From: Bothriochloa decipiens
Lineage: Eukaryota > Streptophyta > Magnoliopsida > Poales > Poaceae
Direction of reading: 5' to 3'
Length of the DNA: 64,000 nt
Assembly: GCA_023333625.1 (NCBI GenBank)
Contig: CM041628.1
Coordinates: forward strand, 76,418,070 to 76,482,069
Shown here: positions 1 through 11,159 of the stretch, one piece after another
Layout: every line of letters starts with the position of its first letter
Position numbering within the stretch: position 1 is the stretch's first letter
Notes under the pieces: model-generated
What the model was told of the DNA's origin: nothing
The model's database searches: none
Seen by the model: the letters and a program-made list of their open reading frames with translations, nothing else
Program-made: the position numbers and the translations under genes

Positions 1-128
1 GCTGTGCTCTGAAAGTTTGTATCCTACTATCCTATAATAATGAAGTCGGGATGCAACGCATTGTTCGGCCCCAAAGCGAGAGCGTGCATACTTTGCATTG
101 CAAGCTAACAATTCAGCTAGAACAGAAC

Positions 129-1329
129 ATGGCATCCTCACTTGCCTACTCTCTTTTCGTGCCGTTGCTCCTCCTCGTGATAGGATCAGTATGTTGTTGC
201 AGTGAAGCATCGCCCGTCGGCCATCACCCCATCGACCCGACCTGTCCTCCGGAGCCGACGACGACGGCGACGAAGTCGGCGGTGGCGGCCGTGTCGTCGC
301 CCCCGGGCTACGGCGAGCCACCCCGGTGCCAGCCGCCAGCGCCGCACATTCCGGTGGCCGTGTTCCCCTACGACGTGGACCCGATGCAGTTCGCGCTGAA
401 CCTGGAGTTCACCGAGGCCGAGTTCTTCCTGCACGCCGCGTACGGCGTCGGGCTCGACTACGTCGCGCCCAAGCTGGCGCTCGGCGGCCCCCCGTCGGTG
501 GGCGCTCGGAAGGCCAACCTCGACGACGTGACGTGGCGCATCGTCGCGGAGTTTGGCCTCCAAGAAGTTGGCCACATCAGGTCCGTGTTCGTGATCGAGC
601 GAGTGAAGATGACGATGCCTGCTCATGCATTGAACTAGCATTCTGATGAATTTGTGATTGTGGATTTTGGTTTTTTTCTTTTTTGGCTTCTTGTGGGCTA
701 TCCAGCGCACGGTCGGCGGGATCCCTCGGCCGAAGATAGACCTGAGCGCCCACAACTTCGCCAGGCTGATGGACAAGGCGTTTGGGTACAGTCTGGACCC
801 TCCCTTCGATCCCTACGCCAACAGCCTCAACTTCCTGCTGGCCTCCTACGTGATCCCCTACCTCGGCATCAACGGCTACGTCGGCACCAACCCCATCGTC
901 GACGGCTACGAGACAAAGAAGCTTCTGGCGGGGCTGCTGGAGGTGGAGGCGGCGCAGGACGCGGTGTTCCGCGCGCTCCTCTTCGAGCGCCGCGGCGAGG
1001 TGCCGCCGTACCGGAACATCACGGTGGCCGAGTTCACGGACCGCGTGTCGGCGCTGCGCAACAGGCTGGGACGGTGCGGCGTCAAGGACGAGGGGCTCAC
1101 GGTGCCCCGCGAGCTCGGCGCCGAGCGCGCCATCTGCACCAACGTGCTCTCCGCCGATGGCGACTCGCTGTCCTACGCCAGGACGCCCGCCGAGCTGCTC
1201 AGCATCCTCTGCCTCACCGGCGACGAGCGCGTGCCCGGCGGGTTCTTCCCGGAGGGCGCTAACGGGAAGATCGCCAGGTCCTTTCTTGCCAAGCCACACG
1301 GTGGTGCTCACGGGGTGCCTGGAAACTAG
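129..1329 (+). CDS. Desiccation-related protein PCC13-62-like (ferritin-like domain), secreted
   Basis: Two exons are proposed: 129-584 and 706-1329, giving about 359 aa. The start at 129 opens a clear signal peptide (MASSLAYSLFVPLLLLVIGS), so the product probably enters the secretory pathway or apoplast. A Pro/Thr-rich linker follows, then the ferritin-like helical domain typical of the PCC13-62 desiccation/dehydration family (motifs FALNLEFTEAEFFLHAAYG, FGLQEVGHIR, RTVGGIPRP, SLNFLLASYVIPYLG, GLLEVEAAQDAVFRALL, GGFFPEGANGKIARSFL). The biochemical role of this family is not settled; members are linked to drought and desiccation. The intron is awkward. The family normally reads GHIR-AIQ-RTVGG, and codons for AIQ lie just upstream of the only AG acceptor, at 704-705. 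Canonical splicing from 585 therefore yields HIRS-RTVGG and loses those residues. Alternatively a donor at 581 pairs with a non-AG acceptor. Identity is secure; the exon junction is not. Confidence 0.88.
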
Positions 1330-2323
1330 CCTGCAGTGGCCATCAGTGCAATGATAAAGTATCGGTATCTAACAGTGTTGGCGAAATTCCAATTTGAGTG
1401 ATCTTGAGTGTGCAATTGTTTTATGTTGAGCTCACACGATTAGACTGAGTGCACGAACAGGCTGCAACCTGAGCATATATACGTTGGACGAACTTGCAAT
1501 GTTTCATGTTTGATAGATAATGGCGGATTAATATCTACATAAATATATGTTTACATTTGTGTGGTTTAAATGTGCAATGAAAAGAGAGGTACCAGTAGCA
1601 CTAGTATAGAGAAAAGTCAGCCAATACCAGGCATTACACGTAACACATAAATGGAGCCTGGATTTCTTCTAAACGCAGTAAAGAGATAAGGAGCTAATGG
1701 ATCGCTTCCAGAAACTGATTTCCAATAGAGATTCATAAAATCAGACCATTTCTAAAAAAACTGCTGGCCTAAGGAGGAAAAAAAGCATGACAATTAACAA
1801 TCCACGAAAAGCATTAGACATTTAGAATTGATTTTTTTTTCAATTAACTAGTCCTGACTCGCTCGACTTCACAGCTTGGTGTGAATTCAGGAATAAGGTC
1901 TGAGATGAATCCAACTACAGCCTTTTTTTTTTGATATCTATGTATTCAACCCAATACATGCCTGTTAATGGTTTGGGGTGAACACGTAGGTATCCAAAGC
2001 CCTACATGGTTAAATATACTGAAACTCTGGTGCATTACTGGCAACGGAATATGGAACAGCAACAAGCTATTAGAATCCTACACTGACTTTGGCAAAACTG
2101 AATACAAAATCATCACAAATAGCAGCTTAAGAACTAAATGACACTGCAGAAGGGATCAAAGGTATCACACACATCGAACTCAGAAGGAACCCAGCAAAGA
2201 TACTAAGTCTTTAGATTCAAGTACCAACTGAAATCACAACATTGCATATGGTGCATGAAATCAAAACATAGCTTAGGCAGGGTGCCTCAAATTTTACGAT
2301 TCTTGATAAACTACATGTAAGAT
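1330..2323. other. Intergenic/UTR, AT-rich
   Basis: This stretch lies between the convergent ends of the ferritin-like gene and RPS21. It should hold the 3' UTRs of both. No ORF of interest and no clear repeat was seen. Confidence 0.6.
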
Positions 2324-3198
2324 CTACTGCTTGATATCAGCCTTCTTCTTCTGCCACAGCCTGTCCAAGGAGCTGTCTGCGTCACCCTGTGCGCAGCAAA
2401 ATATGAAATCAGAATCTACTCCAGTACAATGAGAATCCACAACCAAACCAAGTAAACAGGTAGCGTGATAATCCACTTAACATATAAAGCATAACAAGAA
2501 AATATGTTTGCTAGCTGCCAATAAGACAGTGAACCATTTCAATGCATCTGAAAATCAATCTAGGAACACATACAAGGTAATAACATTTGATGCAATATTG
2601 AAGGCATACAGACCAAATAATGAAAATCAATCTAGGAACCAACTCTGAATTTGAAGAAAAACTAAATAATGCCTAAATCCTAGGCTAGGAATTAACCAAT
2701 ATTGAAGGCATACAGACCAAACAGGCAAACAATCAATTCAACTGAAAGGTAAAATGGATGCTGCAACAATCTTTCAATATCAATGCACTAAGAAGGTAAA
2801 ACAATATGAAACTCAGGAAACACACATTTGTGGTATAAAGTTGCATGTAGGCATCACATTCAAGCTAGGAATTTTATGGGCTAGGCACAATGCAATAAGC
2901 ACATCCTGGACTCTCACCTGAGCACGGACAAACCCAGAGAGAGCAAATGTGGTGAAGTGGCCATCATACAGGCCATTGGCATCCAAGTGGCCAATGTTGA
3001 TCTGCACAGAGGCATGGTCCTTGGCAGTGATAATCCTGTTCGTGGCCGAGCTGCAAGAACAGAAACTCAATCTTAGCACACAACAAAACTAACCATACAG
3101 GCTGAAACATTTTCCAGAGAGTACAAGATGATGGGGGGGCAAACTTACCACTTCCTAGGGACGTAGAGGTCCACCATCTTACCCTCCTCGTTCTGCAT
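2324..3198 (-). CDS. RPS21: 40S ribosomal protein S21 (eS21)
   Basis: Three coding exons on the minus strand are 3149-3198, 2918-3050 and 2324-2386, 246 nt in all and encoding 81 aa, the usual length for plant eS21. The first exon encodes MQNEEGKMVDLYVPRK, the second runs from CSATNRIITAKDHASVQI to the end of FVRAQ, and the third encodes GDADSSLDRLWQKKKADIKQ. Junctions are GT..AG with matching phases (2, then 0). The protein is a small eukaryote-specific component of the 40S subunit. A further non-coding first exon is likely: a minus-strand leader around 3690-3760 ends at a good donor near 3690 (AAG/gtgcgt), giving a 5' UTR intron of about 0.5 kb, common in plant ribosomal protein genes. It is divergently paired with RAD9. 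Confidence 0.95.
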
Positions 3199-3778
3199 GG
3201 TGACAGTTGGGGAAACTACCGCAACAGCAACTGAAACAGATGAGAACAATCTATCAGGCACACTATGCACTCGGAGGACTAATTCAGTTCTGTAACAATT
3301 CCAATTGATGAACGAGGCAAGTCTATATTCAACTAATGTCCCAATTCGGGCTCCCATATGCTCATAAAAAAAATTCGGGCTCCCATGATGAAACATAACT
3401 AAGACTAAACTATTACAGATCTCGAGTAAAGCAATTCTTTGCAATTTCAAAGAAGGATTAGAATCAATTCATCCATGCAGCTAAAATACCAGATACCTAA
3501 TAATCCCTTCCACCTCAGGCACGATTGCACAATAAAAATGGTAAAAGAATCGTGCTAGTTGATACGCTAGAAGGTAGCAGCAAACAAAACGAGGAGATCT
3601 CAAAGGGAGCCCTTGCCTAACAATCAGCCACACGCGCGAGGACGGATAAGACACAGATCAGCGACGGCTTGGGGGAAGGAGAGGGAACGCACCTTGATCT
3701 CTCGAAGGGAAGCACGGGAGACCGAAGACAACTGCGGCGGCGGCGTGAGGGTTCGCGGGTTGGGGGGACTTGCTGGCC

Positions 3779-4024
3779 TTTTTATATTAGAGAAGAGCGG
3801 GTCGTAAACCCTAGTGTTCGACTCTGGGACCACCTGCAGCCTCACGTTCCTAGGTTGGGCCGTGTGCGCCTTTCTTCACTAACTAGCCCATCAGTAATGG
3901 GCCTGGCCCAACATGCGAAAACAGCCCGCGCCACCTACACCAGGTTTCTGTTCCGTTTCCCTCTCCCTCCCCAAACCCAACTACGCCGGAAGGGGAGCAG
4001 GCGGCGGCGGCGCCGATTGCGGCC
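3779..4024. promoter_or_regulatory. Shared RPS21/RAD9 promoter region with TATA, telo box and site II motifs
   Basis: A minus-strand TATA box (TATAAAAA, 3779-3786) serves RPS21. Just upstream of it is a telo box (AAACCCTA, 3806-3813). Further on are site II-type TGGGCC/GCCCA motifs near 3856-3861, 3886-3890 and 3898-3912. Telo box plus site II is an established combination in plant ribosomal protein and replication/cell-cycle promoters. The two start codons are only about 0.8 kb apart, and the RAD9 ATG lies within 250 bp of the RPS21 TATA box, so a bidirectional promoter is a reasonable inference. Confidence 0.6.
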
Positions 4025-7000
4025 ATGGAGCTGTCGATGAGCGGCGGCTCGCTGCGGACGTTCGGCCGGTGCGTGACCTTCCTCGCGCGCGTCGCCTCCG
4101 AGCTCGTGCTCCAGGCGCACCCCGCCAAGGTTTGCAGCCCCTCCCGACGCCTCCCGACCGCCGCCGTGGGGGTCCGTCCCACCATCCCCTCTGATTCTTA
4201 CGAGCTCTCTTCTCTGACATTTCATCAGCTGGAGATGCACACGCTCAACAGCTCGCGGTCGGCGTACGCTTCGGTCTCCCTAGCGCGCGACTTCTTCGAC
4301 CAGTACACCCTCGGCGCCGCGGCGGCGTCGGCACCGCCTTCCACGCCGCTGCAGTGCAGCGTCCTCCTCAAGTCCCTGCTCGCCGTCCTCCGCACGCCGC
4401 ACGCCGCGCTCGACTGGCTCGCCGTCTCCCTCCCGGAACCCGACGCACCCAAGCTCCAGATCACCCTCCACTGCCTCAACGGTGCGCATACACGCTACCC
4501 TCTCCCTTCCTATCCCCATCTAGCCTCCATTTCCCCGATCTTGTGAATTTCGTGCTTTCGCGTGCTGTTCTCTGCACTCCAGCCAGTGTTTTTTTAGAGT
4601 TTCTCATGTTTCGGCGGATTCTTCTTCCACTCGAATCTCTAATTTCTCCCAATTCTTTTTGTTCTGTGTTGTTAAGGTGTGAGGAAGACGTACTGGATCG
4701 TGTGCAGCGCGGAGCCTGAGGTGCAGTCGCTGTCGCTAGACCGGGGACGGTTCCCGAGCCGCCTCGCCATCCAGCCACGGGAGCTCGCGCGCCTGCTGTC
4801 CAACTTCCAGTCCTCGCTGCAGGAGCTCACTATAATCGCCACAGATCCTGCTTCAGGGCTACCTGATGCCGGCGGGGACGTCGGGGGCAAGGCTGTTGAG
4901 CTTCGGAGCTACAATGACCCGACAAAAGGTACTTCTCTTCTGTTGTTTCTGGATTTGTTGAATTGTTGTGGACGTTGTGTTCAGGCTACTGATTGGGCTG
5001 TGAAACTGTGGTGGCTTTGGGGGTCGCAGATGACTGTGACACTAGACTGCACACACAACTGTGGATCGACCCTGCCGAGGAGTTCGTGGAGTTTGTTCAT
5101 GCTGGTGATCCGGTGGATGTCACCTTTGGGGTAAAAGAACTGAAGGTGATCAATGATCTATCCCTTGCTCTTGTGATTGGAAACAGATTGTAATATGATA
5201 TTTCTTTAATTGGAGAATAACTTTGTAGGAGCAGCAAGGAATTATGGAAAATATATCTGTGACTCAGCACATGAATTACATTTGCAACTCCCTACTATTG
5301 TGAATACAAGAAATATGTTTGCAAGTTAAAACTCCTTTCAGTGTATTTCCAAAACTACTATTTCTCCTGGATAGAAGTTTGTTAGTTCTTATATCTCACA
5401 GTTGCTAGAATGATCTTACTTCATGAGTCATGATAACTAGTATGCTTAGAAGTGGATTTATTTGAGACATTTGATGCTGATGATTGCTTTCTCATCCTGT
5501 AATGCTAATGGATTCTTCACATTTTTCTTTCTTTTTTGCCCCTTCCATGCTAGGCTTTTTTAACATTTTGTGAAGGATGTGAGGTTGACATCCTCCTATT
5601 CTTTGAGAAGACTGGCGAGTAAGTTGTTGTGCTTATGGAACTAATTTAACTTTTCTGGATTGGCCCACATGTGCTTTTATTGAATTGCAGACCTGTTCTT
5701 TTGGTCCCGAGATTCGGATTGGATGATGGAGCCACTTCTGATTTTGAAGCTACTCTAGTTCTGGCTACTATGACTGTATCGCAACTATCTGACAACAATG
5801 ATGCCCAACAACCATCTACATCAGCACAACACATGGGAGAACCAAGGGCTGCTGCTACACCAACACTAGCTCCTGAAAATGTCTCGAACCATACTAAAAT
5901 CTGGTCAGAGCTTTCAGGTGTGTATCTTTCTTGTGAAATGTTGTTTCCAAGTAACCATTGGTATGATTGCACTACAGCATGCCTTCCTATGTCCAACTGG
6001 ACATCATTGTGGTCTGATCGTAACCAGGGCAGGCCCAAAGGGCCTATGCAGAAATTAATGGCCTTTTTTGGAAATTGGCATTGCCAGTATCAGACCACAA
6101 TGAATGGACGGTTATATGCCTTGGTGTAATCACACTAACTGGTGACAAACTGCTTTCATATCTGAATCCTAGCATTGGCTTTGTCGCTATACCATCAGGT
6201 TAGTTAAATATAAGCAAAACCTTCTTAAACAGGTAGTACTCCCAAAAGCTTTGAAGCTGACAGAGAAAATCATGCCCATAAGAACAGAAATGCAAGCACT
6301 AATATGCTCAATGACATGTCAATGCCGCCCAACGTTACAAATGCTCCACGCAAGCCACCAGTTGCAGATAATGCAAACTATACGTATCCTACATGTCGTT
6401 TTCAGTTTTCACTTAATCCTTGCTAATTTATGTTCAATATTATAATTTGTTGTCACCTGAATTTTGAACTCATAACTTCGAATCTGCTGCATTTCATTTC
6501 AATCCTCTAATTAGCGAATCAATGAATATTTTAAGGTAAACATACAATATCTTGATAGCTGATCTGCCACATTAAAAAGAGCTGATTTTTTCTGTTTTCT
6601 GTGTCATAAGGAAATTTATAATTTTTACATTCTATATATCTGGGATTTTCAGCATCCCTCAAAATGGAACTTTTTCTGCACTGTGTTAGGAAGATCAGAC
6701 ATACAAAGCCTAATAGTCTCGGTCTCTGTGTGCCTGCCTGTCTGCTGTCTTCCTTGGAGTAAACGTTTTTCTATACTAATTAGCCTGTTGAAATTGTGGC
6801 TTGCAGAAAACAAAATATTGCAAACATTTTGTATAGTGCCAAGGTTGTATGTTATGGTCAAAAGTACAATTATGCTATTAGTTGTATAGTTGCTCCGAAG
6901 TAACCTAGCTGAAGGTATGTTGATTTACAGTCTCAGTTTCATCGACTTTCTTGCACAATATGTTGACACCATAAGAAACTTGCGTTAACTATGTGAGGAA

Positions 7001-7468
7001 AAAGTTACTGTCTTACAAAAGTGATCTAGTGTATCTGACATTCTGAATTGGTAGGCCGATGCCGATTCAGTGAAGTCATAGATCATGCATTTGTTTTGGC
7101 GTTGATGGACTTTCCATTTGTTTGTAATCATTATTGGTAGCTAGAAGATGCTAGAGTGAAGTTATATTCTGTGCTTCCTTAATTAGCTTGCACCACAGAA
7201 TGCAGCCTTCACAAATGGATCGCATGGAAGAGCATCCTGGTTAATTATCAAACTAAATCATTCATTATGTTATGTCATTTATTACTGATACGTTTATACC
7301 TTATCGAATATTAAGCTAACTTGCCTTTATGGTGTTGCAGAAGTTATCAGTGCTGTTCCTCGATCGCAGCATCACCCGAGCAACTGGGTAGGTGCTGATG
7401 ACAACGACGATGACAATGAAGACGACGAGGAGCTTTTAGTCCAAACAACACCGCATTATATGGACTGA
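4025..7468 (+). CDS. RAD9: Cell-cycle checkpoint protein RAD9 (9-1-1 clamp subunit)
   Basis: Twelve exons fit with consistent phases: 4025-4129, 4229-4481, 4677-4928, 5030-5145, 5554-5618, 5691-5917, 6233-6383, 6515-6535, 6653-6682, 6807-6843, 7206-7239 and 7341-7468, for 472 aa. The N-terminal two thirds is the PCNA-like Rad9 fold (GGSLRTFGRCVTFLARVASE, SSRSAYASVSLARDFFDQY, DILLFFEKTGEPVLLVPRF). The C-terminal tail is hydrophilic and Ser/Asn-rich, then strongly acidic (DDNDDDNEDDEELLVQ) and ends TPHYMD. Rad9 with Rad1 and Hus1 forms the 9-1-1 ring loaded at damaged DNA to activate ATR signalling; the tail is the usual site of regulatory phosphorylation. The small exons 6515-6535 and 6653-6682 are the least certain. 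Its 5' region is shared with RPS21. Confidence 0.9.
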
Positions 7469-8728
7469 GGATAAATGCTGATTCTAAATTATGTAGGCGT
7501 ATTTGAGCCTAGTGTATAGTGCATGAACGACTTAGGAACTAGCTGAAGGATTTTCTTTTACTCTTAGTAGTTCTAGTAGGGCAGGAGTTGGTGACTTTAA
7601 CTGAATTTCCCCAGACATGTAACTAGTAATGACTCTCTGAACTCTGTATCCATTGTGACTTGCATTTCTTTCTGTAATGTAGAGTTGTAGACAAACATTA
7701 AGGTTGAGTTGCATTTCTCCATAAATTGCGTGCGCGCTCACCATCGCATTGCTGCAAATGCCCGAGGGCATGGATTTTTTTAACTGATTATTTCCCCGTA
7801 TTTCAACATACCTGTGAATTCATTTGTATTTGTACTACAGTTCAACGCCTAACCGCTTCCGTTCCATCATCACCTGCTGTCAGGCTCTGTTATGTGTGTA
7901 TGGCAATTTGGTTTGTTTATGACTGTGTTCCTGCAGCAATGTGACTAAACAATGTGGTTCTTTCACTTTAACTAGCCTTGGAAGATGGTGAAAAGAAACT
8001 GAGATCTAGCATGGAAACTGCTTCCTTTTACTAATAGAGGTTTTGCGTCTTCCCAGTATCCTGCACGAGAGGCCATGTTAGTTCAGGCGTGCACCTCGCC
8101 TGGCTATCATTGGAATCTGTTGTCCCGCTAAATGGCCCGATGTGAATTACCTCTCATTTCCTAGTCGTCTTTCATGTTCTTGAACTCATATGGTCTTCGT
8201 TTTTTCTGAAATTTTCCGTGCGAACCTCTCTGGTTGGCCTGGATCTTACAGTAATTCACAGCCAGCTTTTTCAACGTACGATTGAATATCTTTTGATTGT
8301 TGAAGCAGGGTGCCGCGTCCCATAGGCCGTAGCAATCCAAGGAGCTTCTGGATTTTTTTTTTATTCTTCTTGATAGCAAGACGAAATGCCGAAATGGTTA
8401 GAAAAATTCTAGGAGGTCAACCTGCAGCAAGAATCGCGCGCGGGAGCAAGAGGGCTGCTAGATGTTCGTGCCTCGCCACGAGGCCACGCCTTCTCGATGT
8501 CCAACGTTGCTCGTGCAAGGTCAGCGTTGGTGGCATCGGCATGAAGTGGCATCGCCATTCGCCCGCCCAGAGTCCCAGACGGCAGACACGATGCCAGCGC
8601 CCAGCACCGAACAGAACACTCCCTACCGGCTTGCCATTTAAAACGGAGCGCTCTCCACCACACCTGACAGCTCCACCGTGCCGGCCGCCACCTCGCGCGC
8701 GCGTACGTCTCAAAGCCCCGCGTCCACC
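7469..8728. other. RAD9 3' UTR and RALF upstream region
   Basis: This holds the RAD9 3' UTR and the promoter of the RALF gene. A TATA-like ATTTAAAA near 8637 lies about 90 bp before the RALF ATG. No other gene is visible; short ORFs here lack coding character. Confidence 0.5.
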
Positions 8729-9172
8729 ATGGCTTCGGCACGTCACACGCTGCCGCCGCTGCTCATCGCCGCCGCGATGGCGGCGCTCGCCGTCTCCGGC
8801 GGCGGCGCCACGGCGTCGGAGCTGATGATGTCGTCGTCGACCATCCACGCGCGCGTGGCGGCGGAGTGGGCGTCGTCGTCCGACGACTCGTGCTGGGGCT
8901 CGCCGGAGGAATGCCCCGTCTTTTACGTCGACGTGGACGCCACCGAAGGCGGCGCCGCCACACCGAGGGGCCGGGTGCGGCTGCAGCTGTACGAGGACGT
9001 GAACACCGCGGCCAGCCTGCTGCCGACGGCGCAGTACCTCAGCTACGGCGTGCTGATACCGGACACGGTGCCGTGCTCCGTTCCGGGGGCGTCCTACTAC
9101 AACTGCCAGCCGGGCGCCGAAGCCAACCCCTATTCACGCGGCTGCTCCGCCATCACCCAGTGCCGCGACTAG
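8729..9172 (+). CDS. RALF-type secreted peptide hormone precursor
   Basis: An intronless ORF of 147 aa starts at the ATG in ccaccATGG. Residues 1-30 form a signal peptide (MASARHTLPPLLIAAAMAAL). An acidic propeptide follows, then a C-terminal RALF domain with a YLSY motif (103-106, the YISY position) and four cysteines at 116, 126, 139 and 145 in VPCS, YYNCQ, RGCS and TQC contexts. RALFs signal through CrRLK1L receptor kinases such as FERONIA and with LLG/LRX partners at the cell surface, alkalinising the apoplast. The classical dibasic RRxL processing site is absent; RVRL (82-85) fits the looser RxxL subtilase S1P consensus. Two extra cysteines (55 and 62) lie in the propeptide. Family identity is certain; which RALF it is cannot be told. 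Confidence 0.94.
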   Translation: MASARHTLPPLLIAAAMAALAVSGGGATASELMMSSSTIHARVAAEWASSSDDSCWGSPEECPVFYVDVDATEGGAATPRGRVRLQLYEDVNTAASLLPTAQYLSYGVLIPDTVPCSVPGASYYNCQPGAEANPYSRGCSAITQCRD

Positions 9173-11159
9173 CTCACTCGCTCTCTGATTTTTTTTTTCG
9201 TTCCCGTGGCGTGGCGTGGCACTCCTTGGGCAGTGGTTTCCTTGCTGAGTTGCTGTGTGCTCTTGTCGACCTTTGCGTGCTGCGTTCTCGTCTGGCCATC
9301 TGCTGGATGGCCTCATCGCCTCTAGGGTGATGGTTATTGTTTCTAGCATCCTGATGAGATTCTTGATAAGCAGATCAAAGAAAATGATTACAAGGCAAAA
9401 CAGATGCAATTCTCTCCTTTCTTTCTTTCTTTGTTTTTTTTTTCCTTCTGTTGTTCTATCAGCTGCCTGATTCGTTAGTCACGAAGGGGAGAGGGCACTG
9501 CATTTCTCTCCCGATTACTGTTACTTGGTTGTTTCCTCGCCAACCGCATTTGCTCGGTACAGGCCAGTCCCACGCCCCCAACACACGGAGTCTTGTTTAT
9601 TGTTTAGGGCTTGTTTGGTTGTTTCGGAATGAGATCCTACAATAATTTATAGCTAAAATAGCTCATTAATTTGTATAATCTATGAGAACGTGAAATTATT
9701 TCTGGATCCAATCCTAAAAAACCGAACGGATCCTGATTGAAATTGATTTTTTTACGAAGGATGGATTGAGTTGTGAGCTTATTCGGTTAATCTTCAATCT
9801 GTGGGGACTGAAGGAGATTTTAACCTCTCAATCCTGCCTCAATTCTTTTGGATTAGAGCTAACCGAACAAGTCAGGGATTTAAACTTTTATAGAGGATGA
9901 AATCTCCCCTCAACCTCTTCCAATCACTTTGGGTTTTGGATTATAATTGAGGGAAAGCTAATAGTCGACCGAGCATTTTACCTTTCGTTAACGCCTAATT
10001 TTTCCTGTTCATTCACACATGAACTCGCTCATCTTCTCGACTTCAGTGGGGTCTAATTTGGGCTAAAGGCTTTGGATCAATTGGGGCTTCTTTTAAGTCC
10101 AATGAGATTGGAAGGAAGCAAATACGCGAGGCTATCTGGGTAGCTTGGTTGGTGCAAAGATTAAGGAGAGAGGGGATGGCAATACATGGTGTCAAGGTGG
10201 GATGAACACAACACCATGGATAAAAGCTGTCGAGCCGATAGTACCACAAACTCTATTGATAGTGTAGAGAGACCTTAGTACACTACATCAGAGACAGAAG
10301 GGCTTGATGCTTAAAGTAAGAAGACAATGGCGGTTTTCGCCTGCTTATGGAAGAGAATTATAAGGACATGTTCAATCCGTCCTTCAAAGACGAAGTAAGA
10401 CCACCTTTTTCGGTTCTCTCTCCTATTCTGAGCCACTACAAGCATGTGGAGCTATGAAAAAGTTTTTTGGAATGGAGGCACCAAAGAAAGAGAATTTTAA
10501 AAGTAGCTCACCCAAAATGACAATTAGTGGATAGGAGTATCTTTTTCTTTCTCTATACGTAGCAACTTTAGTAAGATATACTCTCTTTCCTATTATGCGG
10601 TAGTGAGATAAAGTTTTTTTTTATATAAAATGACTATCAAGAGAAATAGTTAGCTAATAGCCTAATATAAAAGGACAACTTAACACAACATGACCAAAAA
10701 ATAATAAGCGCGCATTAATTACAGATCAAGCTAGTCTTCTTCTTCCTTCGATTGTCCACTGCAGCTTGAAAATTGCTTAGAAGTGGACCTTAAGCGAGAG
10801 TTGGGTTAGGCCAGATTCGCCCCGGCCAAAAAATGCAATTGATTTTGGGAGCAATAATTTGTTTCAAAAAAGTTTTGGAAGCAATAATCCAACATGGTGT
10901 CATTGTAGTCAATATTGGACATATTTGATTTTGCCGTGTCTCAACGGACCTTTTGAAAAGAGAGTGATTTAGGCTAAACCTGAATAGCCCACCTTTTGAA
11001 AGCCCACGAGGCCCATATCTTTCCAAAGCCCACGACAAATGATGGACCAGTCCACTCATCTCTCAAGTCCCGACCAAATTATCCACACGCACGCGCCTCC
11101 GCCTGCCCACTCCCCCAAGCTCACACGCCGCGGCGTGAGCACCACCGCGGCCGCCCACC
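9173..11159. other. Intergenic between RALF and ClpR genes
   Basis: After the RALF 3' UTR (pyrimidine-rich, to about 9450) there is one MITE-like segment and then AT-rich sequence with no convincing ORF. The GC-rich 11060-11159 is the leader and promoter-proximal part of the ClpR gene. Confidence 0.5.
9607..9873. mobile_element. MITE-like element with GTTTGGTT-type inverted ends
   Basis: The left end (GGGCTTGTTTGGTTGTTTC) is an imperfect inverted match to the right end (GAGCTAACCGAACAAGTC), about 267 bp apart in AT-rich DNA. Such ends are common on grass hAT- or Harbinger-like MITEs. No clear target duplication was found, so the boundaries are tentative. Confidence 0.4.

Noticed and set aside
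186..1311. Long minus-strand ORFs over the ferritin-like gene
   Set aside because: Arg/His/Gly-rich shadow frames of a GC-rich coding sequence; the plus strand has the recognisable domain.
6649..6889. ORFs on both strands around 6.7 kb as a separate gene
   Set aside because: They overlap RAD9 exons 9-10 and introns and lack any recognisable domain.
6919..6950. Possible extra RAD9 exon reading SQFHRLSC after an AG at about 6918
   Set aside because: The only usable donor leaves phase 1 and produces a stop when joined to the next exons; skipping it gives consistent phases.
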